A DNA stretch of 64,000 bases, from contig NZ_HG964446.1 of the NCBI RefSeq assembly GCF_000689255.1, forward strand, positions 5,178,152 through 5,242,151, given 5' to 3'. A program made the translations under genes and the position numbers. The notes beneath the pieces are model-generated. The model had not been told where the DNA came from. It was given only the letters and a program-made list of their open reading frames with translations, and made no database searches. Shown here piece by piece: positions 51,825 to 58,769 of this stretch. Source of the DNA: Mycobacterium triplex (GTDB taxonomy: Bacteria > Actinomycetota > Actinomycetes > Mycobacteriales > Mycobacteriaceae). How positions within the stretch are numbered: the first letter of the stretch is position 1; each line of letters starts with the position of its first letter.

Positions 51825-52388
51825 ATGACTACCGAATCGACCGTTTCCTACTTCCGCCGCAGCGCCGGAGTCGACGTCACGGAGACCCTGCGCGATGAGA
51901 TGGTCCACGACAACTTCAAGGTCGGCACCGACATCACCGACCTCCTCGGTATCGAACACCACCCGGCCCGCCACGCGACGACGAAAACGATCAAGATGCG
52001 TGATCGCGACATCCTGGCTACGGACGACACCGTGCTGGCGTCGTTGAGCGGCATGTCCACGACGGTGACCAAGATGACCGACCCGCACGACGGGGCACAG
52101 TGGTTGTTCATTGCGTTCACCTATCTGGTGACGTCGCGGGGCTGGCGCACGGGGCGAGGCTGGCCGTCTGGTGAGCCGCTCGGCGTCCCGCACGGGTTGT
52201 ACTTCCTCAATCGAGACAGCGGCCCGATCTTCTCGTGGGGGTTCCCGAGTCGGGACTTCACGACCGAGTGCGGGTGGAACCAGCACATGGTGTACTACCC
52301 GGTCAGGGACCACGACTACGTGTCCTGGTTCAGCGATTGGCACCGGGTGTCGTGGCGGCTGTCCGAGGGCTGGTTCTACCCCTGCTAG
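51825..52388 (+). CDS. Unknown protein, Trp/Tyr/His-rich
   Basis: A 187-residue protein without signal peptide or membrane helix. The C-terminal half is rich in aromatic residues and histidine (SWGFPSRDFTTECGWNQHMV, DHDYVSWFSDWHRVSW). I do not recognise a family. ATG 51825 has GGAGG 5 nt upstream; ATG 51822 is adjacent. The stop lies 24 bp before the tRNA gene, which is on the opposite strand. Last gene of the accessory block. Confidence 0.75.
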   Translation: MTTESTVSYFRRSAGVDVTETLRDEMVHDNFKVGTDITDLLGIEHHPARHATTKTIKMRDRDILATDDTVLASLSGMSTTVTKMTDPHDGAQWLFIAFTYLVTSRGWRTGRGWPSGEPLGVPHGLYFLNRDSGPIFSWGFPSRDFTTECGWNQHMVYYPVRDHDYVSWFSDWHRVSWRLSEGWFYPC

Positions 52389-52412
52389 TCATCGCGGTTC
52401 ACAGTATTTCCG

Positions 52413-52486
52413 TGCCCCCAGTCGGACTCGAACCGACACTGGGCGGATTTTAAGTCCGCTGCCTCTGCCAATTGGGCTATGGGGGC
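52413..52486 (-). tRNA. leuX: tRNA-Leu (anticodon TAA), short variable arm
   Basis: A complete 74-nt cloverleaf on the minus strand: acceptor GCCCCCA/TGGGGGC, D-arm GCCCAATTGGCAGAGGC, anticodon stem GCGGA/TCCGC with loop CTTAAAA (anticodon TAA), variable loop of only 5 nt (CCAGT), and T-arm GTCGG/CCGAC with loop TTCGAGT. The discriminator base is A, as leucyl-tRNA synthetase requires. CCA is not encoded. A UAA anticodon reads leucine codon UUA. The short variable arm is unusual for tRNA-Leu, which normally has a long one. In M. tuberculosis the leuX tRNA lies at the corresponding place beside integrase remnants. Confidence 0.9.
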
Positions 52487-52489
52487 CCC

Positions 52490-52845
52490 GGCGGCGAATC
52501 TAGCGCGCCCGGCCCGGTCGCGGGGCACCGCGTCCCACCCGAATTCGGCCGAAATCCGCGCGTGCGTGCCGGCCTCTCTTCGCGTACGATGCGCGTCCCG
52601 CCAGACTTACGGCCACGCGGCCCCACCCATCAAGTGACACCGCCATGTCGGCCGGCAGGACCTTGTTAAAACTGCGGGCGTCGGCGTTAAGAGGCCGTAA
52701 ACGCCCGTCATCCTCGCCCTTTCGATCGGGAACTTGGTCAGTGGGGAAATTAGCCTTACGCCAGTACACAGGGGCTCGTACGCCACCACACAGGGTCGAT
52801 CCAGTTCTTTGGCTCGACATGGCTCGAACACTAGAGGAGCAATGG
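52490..52845. other. 356-bp region between the tRNA and the PE gene
   Basis: No gene that I can support. The half nearer to the PE gene is less GC-rich and must hold the promoter of the PE-PPE-esx operon. I see GGGAACTTGG at about 52728-52737 and a TTAAAA run near 52665, but no clear -10/-35 pair. The half next to the tRNA contains no CRISPR, att-like repeat of the tRNA 3' end or integrase remnant. Confidence 0.5.
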
Positions 52846-53775
52846 ATGTCATTCCTGACAACAGTGACTGAAGAGTTGCTTGCCGCGCAGGGGCAGCTGG
52901 AAGCGATCAATGCCAATCTGGCGGCGCAAAACGCCGGCGCGGCGGCAGCAACCACGGTCGTCGCTCCGGCCGGCGCCGACGCGGTGTCGCTCCAGCAGGC
53001 GGCGATCTTCTCCGCGTTCGGCACCACGTACCAGACGACCGCCACCGACGCACAGACCCAGCTGGAAACGTATACGACCAACCTGGGCGCCAGCTCCAAC
53101 AGCTACAGCGACACCGAAGCCAACAACGCGGCATCGGCACTCCTTTCGGACGCCGACCAATTCAGCCTCCTGTCGGATCCGGTTTCACAGGTCCAGGCGG
53201 CCGGCCCCGGCACCACCGGCCTCGACTGGCTCCAGTACCTGCTCGGCGGCACCGGCAACTACACCAACTCGGCGATGCTCGGCGGGATGTTCGGCCTGTC
53301 CAGCAACTCGGCCAACATCTTGAACATCGGTGCCGGCAACTGGGCGTCGGCCGCCTCGAACCTGGTGGGTATGGCCGGTGGTGGTCTGCTTCCCGCCGGT
53401 AGCGACACGATCGGTGAAGCCGCCGCCGCCGCCGGCGCCGCGGACCTCGCCGCCTCGACGACCCCCATGCCGGCCGGCATGGGCGGCATGGGTGGGGCGA
53501 TGCCGGTGGTCGCGGGCATCGGCCAGGGCACCCTGGTCGGCAACCTGTCGGTGCCGCCGAGCTGGGTCGGCAGTCAGGTCACCCCGGTGGTGGGCACCAC
53601 CGCCACTCCGCTGCACACCGTGGGCTGGACCGCCGCCGCGCCGCAGACCGGCACGGGCACACCGATCGCCGGCATGCCCGGCATGGTCACCGGTGCCGGG
53701 CGCGCATCCAGCGGCTTCGGCGCGCCACGCTACGGCGTCAAGCCGATCGTCATGCCGAAGTCGACCGCGGTCTAG
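52846..53775 (+). CDS. PE family protein (PE8-like)
   Basis: A 309-residue PE protein. The N-terminal PE domain (about 1-95) is a two-helix hairpin starting MSFLTTVTEELLAAQGQLEA; the usual Pro-Glu pair is here Thr-Glu. The YxxxD/E secretion motif is at its end (SYSDTE). The remainder is Ala/Gly-rich and ends with FGAPRYGVKPIVMPK, almost the same tail as in the following PPE protein. ATG 52846 has AGAGGAG upstream. By order it corresponds to PE8 (Rv1040c). PE and PPE proteins pair and are exported by type VII systems, here probably ESX-5. Confidence 0.93.
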   Translation: MSFLTTVTEELLAAQGQLEAINANLAAQNAGAAAATTVVAPAGADAVSLQQAAIFSAFGTTYQTTATDAQTQLETYTTNLGASSNSYSDTEANNAASALLSDADQFSLLSDPVSQVQAAGPGTTGLDWLQYLLGGTGNYTNSAMLGGMFGLSSNSANILNIGAGNWASAASNLVGMAGGGLLPAGSDTIGEAAAAAGAADLAASTTPMPAGMGGMGGAMPVVAGIGQGTLVGNLSVPPSWVGSQVTPVVGTTATPLHTVGWTAAAPQTGTGTPIAGMPGMVTGAGRASSGFGAPRYGVKPIVMPKSTAV

Positions 53776-53826
53776 CCGCGGCACAGACCTAACTCTCATT
53801 CGACCTATAGGAGCGGGATACACAAA

Positions 53827-55011
53827 ATGGTTATGGACTTTGCAGCACTGCCCCCCGAGATCACCTCGACGCTCGTGTGGACCGGTCCGGGCTCGGCGCC
53901 GTTCATGGCCGCCGCGACCGCGTACGCCAACCTGGCCGCGGAGGTAGGCACCACGGCGAGCTCGTGGGAATCGATCATCTCGTTGCTGACCACCGAGCAG
54001 TGGACGGGGGGCGGGTCGGCTGCGGCCGCGACCGCGGCACAGCCGATCGTGACGTACCTGACCGACACGGCGGCCGCGCTCGAGCAGGCAAGTTCCGCTG
54101 CCGCATCGTCGGCGGCCGCTTTCGAGGCGGCGCACGCGGCGGTGGTGAATCCGGCGCTGGTCTTCACCAATCGCGCGGAGTTTGCGGCCGCGCTCGCGGC
54201 GGTCCCGTTCAGCCTCCCGCAGCTGATGGAATTGGAGGTCGAGTACAACGAAATGTGGGTACAAGACGCCACCGCGATGAGCGCGTATCAGGCCGCCGCG
54301 GATGCGGCGTCGGGCATGTTGCAGCCGGTGACACCGCTGGCCTCGACCACGGACCCGGCCGGCCCGGCCCTGCTCGCGGCCGACGACGCGATGCAGCCGC
54401 TGGCGGACCTGCAGGCGTTGGATTTCAGCTCGGACGTGCAGTCATTGCTCGACTCGTTGGGCATCACCAATCCGGTAAACAGCAACAACATTCTGCAGTC
54501 GATCGACGGTTTCCTCGGTACCCCATCGGTGCTGAACGCCATCAACGGCGCCGTCAACACCGCGGCCTGGTTCAGCATGATCACCATCCCGACCGCGGTG
54601 TCGCTGGGCCACGTCTTCGCCGGTGCCGCAGTGCCAGCAGCCGCGGTCAGTGAAGTGGTGCCCGCCGGTGCGGGCGGCATCATCGAAGGTGCCGTGGTGA
54701 GCTCGGTGTCTCCGATGGCGGGTGCGGGTGGCTTGGGCAGCGCGGCGACGGCGAGCCTCGGTGGGGCGTCAACCGTAAGCCGTCTCTCGGTGCCGGCCAG
54801 TTGGGCGGCGAACGCTGCCCCGGCGACCGAGTCGGCGGCAGCGACCGCTCCGCTCGAGGGTTCGGGCTGGACCGCCGCCGCCGAGGAACCCGGCGTCATG
54901 GGTGCGCCCGGCATGCCGGGAATGGTGGCCGGAGCCAAGGGCGCCGGCGCTTACGCCGGGCCGCGGTACGGCTTCAAGCCGATCGTCATGCCAAAGCAGG
55001 TCGTGGTGTGA
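53827..55011 (+). CDS. PPE family protein (PPE15-like)
   Basis: A 394-residue PPE protein. The PPE domain (about 1-180) contains FAALPPEI, the four-helix bundle with WTGGGSAAAATAAQ (WxG) and GTTASSWESIISLLTTEQW. The C-terminal part is Ala/Gly-rich and ends YAGPRYGFKPIVMPKQVVV, a PPE-SVP-type tail (SVPASWA is present). It follows the PE gene by 51 bp, as PPE15 (Rv1039c) follows PE8, so the two should form a secreted heterodimer. ATG 53827 is used; ATG 53833 (MDFAALPPE) is the more usual PPE start. Confidence 0.94.
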   Translation: MVMDFAALPPEITSTLVWTGPGSAPFMAAATAYANLAAEVGTTASSWESIISLLTTEQWTGGGSAAAATAAQPIVTYLTDTAAALEQASSAAASSAAAFEAAHAAVVNPALVFTNRAEFAAALAAVPFSLPQLMELEVEYNEMWVQDATAMSAYQAAADAASGMLQPVTPLASTTDPAGPALLAADDAMQPLADLQALDFSSDVQSLLDSLGITNPVNSNNILQSIDGFLGTPSVLNAINGAVNTAAWFSMITIPTAVSLGHVFAGAAVPAAAVSEVVPAGAGGIIEGAVVSSVSPMAGAGGLGSAATASLGGASTVSRLSVPASWAANAAPATESAAATAPLEGSGWTAAAEEPGVMGAPGMPGMVAGAKGAGAYAGPRYGFKPIVMPKQVVV

Positions 55012-55151
55012 CGCCCCGAAAAGGGAGTCACATGTCACTCGTTCGAGGCTGGCAGTTAACCGCTACGCCGTAATCTATCCGCTGCGCGGCTACCGTCGCG
55101 CTCAGACTTCCAGCTACCGAAGGCAGCACCCGAAAAAAGGAGAAAGGCAAC

Positions 55152-55448
55152 ATGGCAACACGTTTTATGACCGACCCGCACGCGATGCGTGCGATGGCGG
55201 GCCGTTTTGAGATGCACGCGCAGACGGTGTCGGATGAGGCTCGCAAGATGTGGGCGTCGTCGATGAACATCGCCGGTGCGGGCTGGAGTGGTCAGGCCCA
55301 GGCGACCTCGTACGACACCATGGGTCAGATGAACCAGGCGTTCAACAACATTGTCAACATGCTCCACGGCGTGCGTGACGGACTCATCCGTGACGCCAAC
55401 AACTACGAGACGCAAGAGCAGGCCTCGCAGCAGGCCCTCAGCCACTAA
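55152..55448 (+). CDS. esxJ: WXG100 protein, EsxJ-type (QILSS group)
   Basis: A 98-residue ESAT-6-like protein with WSG (Trp45-Gly47) at the hairpin turn and the C-terminal signal YETQE in ANNYETQEQASQQALSH. Sequence and length match the EsxJ/EsxK/EsxM/EsxP/EsxW group of M. tuberculosis. It forms a heterodimer with the next protein and is exported by ESX-5. Start has AAAGGAGAAAGG upstream. It may share an mRNA with the PE and PPE genes. Confidence 0.95.
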   Translation: MATRFMTDPHAMRAMAGRFEMHAQTVSDEARKMWASSMNIAGAGWSGQAQATSYDTMGQMNQAFNNIVNMLHGVRDGLIRDANNYETQEQASQQALSH

Positions 55449-55500
55449 CCGCGAAAACCACTGGTTTCCAAAAAACTTTCAATTCAGGAGGACATAGACA

Positions 55501-55785
55501 ATGTCGATCAATTACCAGTTCGGAGATGTCGACGCGCACGGCGCGTTGATCCGCGCGCAGGCCGCTTCGTTGGAGGCCGAGCACCAGGCCATCGTGCGCG
55601 ATGTGCTGGCCGCCGGTGACTTCTGGGGTGGCGCCGGTTCGGTTGCCTGCCAGGAGTTCATCACCCAGTTGGGGCGCAACTTCCAGGTGATCTACGAGCA
55701 GGCCAACCAGCACGGGCAGAAGGTGCAGACCGCGGGCAACAACATGGCCAGCACCGACAGCGCCGTCGGGTCCAGCTGGGCCTAA
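55501..55785 (+). CDS. esxI: WXG100 protein, EsxI-type (Mtb9.9 group)
   Basis: A 94-residue partner of the previous protein, with WGG (Trp42-Gly44) at the turn. Start MSINYQFGDVDAHGALIRAQ and the end AVGSSWA match the EsxI/EsxL/EsxN/EsxO/EsxV group. ATG 55501 has AGGAGGAC upstream. The strong hairpin at 55802-55832 follows, so this is the last gene of the PE-PPE-esx unit. Confidence 0.95.
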   Translation: MSINYQFGDVDAHGALIRAQAASLEAEHQAIVRDVLAAGDFWGGAGSVACQEFITQLGRNFQVIYEQANQHGQKVQTAGNNMASTDSAVGSSWA

Positions 55786-55801
55786 CACCCTCGTTTCAAC
55801 C

Positions 55802-55839
55802 GGGGCCGCACACCAATTCGGTGTGCGGCCCCTTTGTTT
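55802..55839 (+). terminator. Rho-independent terminator after esxI
   Basis: GGGGCCGCACACC (55802-55814) and GGTGTGCGGCCCC (55820-55832) form a perfect 13-bp stem with loop AATTC, followed by TTTGTTT. It lies 17 bp after the esxI stop and separates the esx unit from trcR. Confidence 0.92.
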
Positions 55840-55927
55840 GTGCGGCACGCGGCCCTGTTGTTTGAAATCTGTTGGGGCACAACGATAATCGCAATCTTGC
55901 CCACGCGGCACCGGATTCGGGAGTTCG

Positions 55928-55933
55928 TAAGAT
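55928..55933 (+). promoter_or_regulatory. -10 hexamer for trcR
   Basis: TAAGAT (TANNNT) 11 nt upstream of the trcR ATG 55945, in an AT-rich stretch. In M. tuberculosis TrcR is reported to bind an AT-rich site in its own promoter and to activate it, so the site may also be autoregulatory. Confidence 0.4.
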
Positions 55934-55944
55934 TTGAGAAGTCT

Positions 55945-56769
55945 ATGAACTCCGTGACAAGCGCATATGCGCTTTGCGAGAATTTTCAGAACATGACCGC
56001 CGCAATGTCGGGATACGCGGGTAGCCAGCGCCCGCGTCAAGCCATCCTGGGACAGCTGCCCAGAATCTATCGTGCTGACGGCTCACCGATCCGGGTTTTG
56101 CTGGTGGACGACGAGCCGGCCCTGACCAACCTGGTCAAGATGGCCCTGCACTACGAGGGCTGGGTGGTGGAGATCGCCCACAACGGCCGCGAGGCGCTGG
56201 CCAAATTCGACCGGGTGACACCGGACGTGCTCGTTCTCGACATCATGCTTCCCGACATGGATGGCCTGCGCATTCTGCAGCGGATCCGCGAATCGGACGC
56301 CTACACCCCCACCCTGTTTTTGACCGCCCGCGATTCGGTCATGGACCGCGTCACCGGGCTCACCGCCGGCGCCGACGACTACATGACCAAGCCGTTCAGC
56401 CTCGAGGAACTGGTCGCACGTCTTCGCGGGTTGCTGCGCCGGTCCAGCCAGCTGTCACCGCCGGCCGCCGAAGCGCTCAAGGTCGGCGACCTTCGGCTGG
56501 ACACCGCCAGCCGCGAAGTCACCCGCGACGGCGCCCCGATATCGCTGTCGTCGACCGAGTTCGAATTGCTGCGTTTCCTGATGCGCAATCCGCGTCGCGC
56601 GCTGAGCCGCACCGAAATCTTGGACCGCGTCTGGAACTACGACTTCGCCGGGCGCACCAGCATTGTCGACCTCTACATCTCGTATCTGCGAAAGAAGATC
56701 GACTCGGGCCGGGAGCCGATGATCCACACCGTGCGAGGTGTCGGATACATGCTGCGGCCGCTGGAATGA
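55945..56769 (+). CDS. trcR: Response regulator TrcR
   Basis: A 274-residue OmpR-family regulator. The receiver domain (about 48-165) has the acidic pair Asp55/Asp56, phosphoacceptor Asp99 in LVLDIMLPD and the Thr/Lys switch residues (LTARDSV, MTKPF). The winged-helix DNA-binding domain (about 178-272) ends RTSIVDLYISYLRKKID...HTVRGVGYML. It matches TrcR (Rv1033c), which autoregulates itself and represses Rv1057 in M. tuberculosis. I chose ATG 55945 because of the -10 hexamer and GAGAAG upstream; ATG 55993 or 56005 would give a length nearer to the M. tuberculosis protein. It overlaps trcS by 4 nt. Confidence 0.93.
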   Translation: MNSVTSAYALCENFQNMTAAMSGYAGSQRPRQAILGQLPRIYRADGSPIRVLLVDDEPALTNLVKMALHYEGWVVEIAHNGREALAKFDRVTPDVLVLDIMLPDMDGLRILQRIRESDAYTPTLFLTARDSVMDRVTGLTAGADDYMTKPFSLEELVARLRGLLRRSSQLSPPAAEALKVGDLRLDTASREVTRDGAPISLSSTEFELLRFLMRNPRRALSRTEILDRVWNYDFAGRTSIVDLYISYLRKKIDSGREPMIHTVRGVGYMLRPLE

Positions 56770-58274
56770 CGGGCCGGCGCAATACTCCTTCCTGGTTGCC
56801 CCGCTCGCTGCGCCGTCAATTGCTGATAGGTGTATTAGGCGTTGTCACAGTGGTTTTGGTGTCCGTCGGCGTGGTCTCGGTGCTCAGCCTGCGTGGCTAC
56901 GTCACCGCGATCAGCGATGCCGATGTCGCCGAATCCCTGGATGCGTTGAGCAACTCCTACAGCCGATATCGCAACGGCGAGCACACCTCGGCGCACCGCC
57001 GCACCCCACCGGTGGACCAGGCGATGCTGGAATTCACCGGACAAACACCGGGCAACCTGATCGCCGTGGTGCACAACGGCACCGTCATCGGCTCCGCGGT
57101 GTTCTCCGAGGACCAACCAAAACCCGCCCCGCCGGACGTCATTCAGTCGATCGAATCGCTGTCCTGGGCCGACGCGCCACCGCGCACCGTACGGCTGGGC
57201 AGCCTGGGCGCCTACCGCGTCGACAGCCGACGCGAAGGATCCGACCTGCTGATCGTCGGGATGTCGGTAAAGCTGGCCGACCAGATCATGGCCCGCAAAT
57301 ACATCACCACCAGCCTGCTGATCGCGGCCGCGCTGGCGATCACCGCCGCGCTCACGGTCTGGGTGGTCGGCTACACACTTCGCCCGCTACGCCGCGTCGC
57401 CGCGACCGCCGCGGAAGTGGCCGTGATGCCACTGACCGGCGACGACCACCGGATCAGCGTCCGGGTCCGCCAGGAAGACACCGACCCCGACAACGAGGTC
57501 GGGATCGTCGGCCACACGCTGAATCGGTTGCTGGACAACGTCGATAGCGCGCTGGCGCATCGCGTCGATTCCGACATGCGCATGCGGCAATTCCTGACCG
57601 ACGCCAGCCACGAGCTCAGGACACCGCTGGCGGCGATTCAGGGCTATGCCGAGCTGACCCGTCAGGACAGTTCGGCGTTACCGCCGACCACCGAGTACGC
57701 ACTGGCACGCATCGAATCCGAGGCGCGGCGGATGGCCTTGCTCGTCGAGGAGCTGCTGCTGCTCTCGCGCCTGGGCGAAGGTGAGGACCTGCAGAACGAA
57801 GACGTCGACCTGGCCGAGCTGGTCATCAACGCGGTGAACGACGCCGCGGCCGCGGCGCCCTCCCACCGTTGGCTCAAAGACCTGCCCGAGGAACCGGTCT
57901 GGGTCCGCGGGGACCATGCTCGGCTGCATCAAGCCGTGAGCAATCTGCACAGCAATGCCCGCCTGCACACACCCCCCGGCGTCACGGTCACCACCGCAAT
58001 CACGTGCCACCACAGCGATCCCGACGCACCGCACGCGGAGCTGACCGTGGCCGATGACGGTCCCGGCATCGACGCCGACCTGCTCCCGCGGCTGTTCGAG
58101 CGGTTCGTGCGCGCGAACACCTCCCGGTCCGACGGCACGGGCATCGGACTGGGCCTGGCCATCGTCAGCTCGATCGTCAAGGCCCATCATGGCTCCGTCA
58201 GTGCCGAATCCGCCAACGGCCGAACGGTCTTCCGGGTCCGACTGCCGTTGATCGACGGTCCGGGCACGCGTTAG
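56766..58274 (+). CDS. trcS: Sensor histidine kinase TrcS
   Basis: A 502-residue membrane histidine kinase. Two membrane helices (about 16-42 and 178-205) flank an extracytoplasmic sensor domain of about 135 residues; a HAMP linker follows (about 200-255), then HisKA with phospho-accepting His282 in ASHELRTPLAAIQGY and an HATPase domain with N box NLHSNARLHTP, G1 DDGPGID and G2 GTGIGLGLAIV. The ATG overlaps the trcR stop (ATGA). It phosphorylates TrcR; the stimulus is unknown. Confidence 0.94.
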   Translation: MTGRRNTPSWLPRSLRRQLLIGVLGVVTVVLVSVGVVSVLSLRGYVTAISDADVAESLDALSNSYSRYRNGEHTSAHRRTPPVDQAMLEFTGQTPGNLIAVVHNGTVIGSAVFSEDQPKPAPPDVIQSIESLSWADAPPRTVRLGSLGAYRVDSRREGSDLLIVGMSVKLADQIMARKYITTSLLIAAALAITAALTVWVVGYTLRPLRRVAATAAEVAVMPLTGDDHRISVRVRQEDTDPDNEVGIVGHTLNRLLDNVDSALAHRVDSDMRMRQFLTDASHELRTPLAAIQGYAELTRQDSSALPPTTEYALARIESEARRMALLVEELLLLSRLGEGEDLQNEDVDLAELVINAVNDAAAAAPSHRWLKDLPEEPVWVRGDHARLHQAVSNLHSNARLHTPPGVTVTTAITCHHSDPDAPHAELTVADDGPGIDADLLPRLFERFVRANTSRSDGTGIGLGLAIVSSIVKAHHGSVSAESANGRTVFRVRLPLIDGPGTR

Positions 58275-58569
58275 CCCGAGGCGGGGGGCGAGTGTCGTTG
58301 TGCGCCTGTGTGTTTGCGCGTTGTCCGGCATCAACGTGCCGGTGACGATCAATCACAGAGCGGGATTCGCGGCCGTTACCGGCGTTCAGCACACGCTCAT
58401 GGGACGACGGTGATGCTCGAACAAAGGGGCGTAAAGGAAACGTAAAGGTGCATTCCCACGCCGTTAGGAAAGCGTCAACCAAAGGCCCTTTCGGACCGGC
58501 CCCACTTACGTTCAAGCTGACCTTGCCTCCGAGGACTGCGGTGTGGCTGACTCGATGAGGTCCTTTTCT
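58275..58569. promoter_or_regulatory. kdp promoter region with tandem CGTAAAGG repeats
   Basis: About 295 bp without a convincing gene between trcS and the kdp operon. CGTAAAGG occurs at 58430-58437 and 58441-58448, 11 bp apart, with a looser unit GTTAGGAAAG at 58463-58472. Such one-turn direct repeats are typical of OmpR-family sites, so KdpE (or TrcR) is the likely binder. A TACGTT -10 hexamer at 58507-58512 would start transcription near 58519, 80 bp before the first small ORF. Confidence 0.5.
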
Positions 58570-58599
58570 ATGCACGCGATCACGCGGAACGGGGACAGG

Positions 58600-58683
58600 A
58601 TGGGCGTGTTGGTATTCATCGTGCTCACGGTGGCGGTGTTTGCGGTGCTGGGCACGGTGCAGAAGTTGGTCGAGCGGCTGTGA
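58600..58683 (+). CDS. Small membrane ORF upstream of and coupled to kdpF
   Basis: A 27-codon ORF, MGVLVFIVLTVAVFAVLG followed by TVQKLVERL, thus one membrane helix and a short basic C-terminal tail. Its TGA overlaps the GTG of kdpF (GTGA), which argues for translation. In-frame ATGs at 58570 and 58555 would lengthen it to 37 or 42 residues. I recall similar small helix-KGVE(K/R)L-type ORFs just before kdpF in other actinobacteria, but this is memory, not a search. It could be a further small subunit or regulator of the Kdp pump. Confidence 0.6.
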   Translation: MGVLVFIVLTVAVFAVLGTVQKLVERL

Positions 58684-58769
58684 GCTACGAAAACATCGTC
58701 GGTTTAGTACTTTCCATCGTTCTCGCCCTGTTTCTGGGGTGTGCCCTGTTGTTCCCGGAGAGGTTCTAG
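58680..58769 (+). CDS. kdpF: Potassium-transporting ATPase subunit KdpF
   Basis: A 29-residue single-helix protein starting MSYENIVGLVLSIVLALFLG and ending ALLFPERF, the typical KdpF pattern (the conserved ending is LxxPExF). KdpF lies between KdpA and lipid and stabilises the KdpFABC complex. Its GTG overlaps the previous small ORF (GTGA) and its TAG overlaps the kdpA GTG by 1 nt. Confidence 0.92.
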   Translation: MSYENIVGLVLSIVLALFLGCALLFPERF

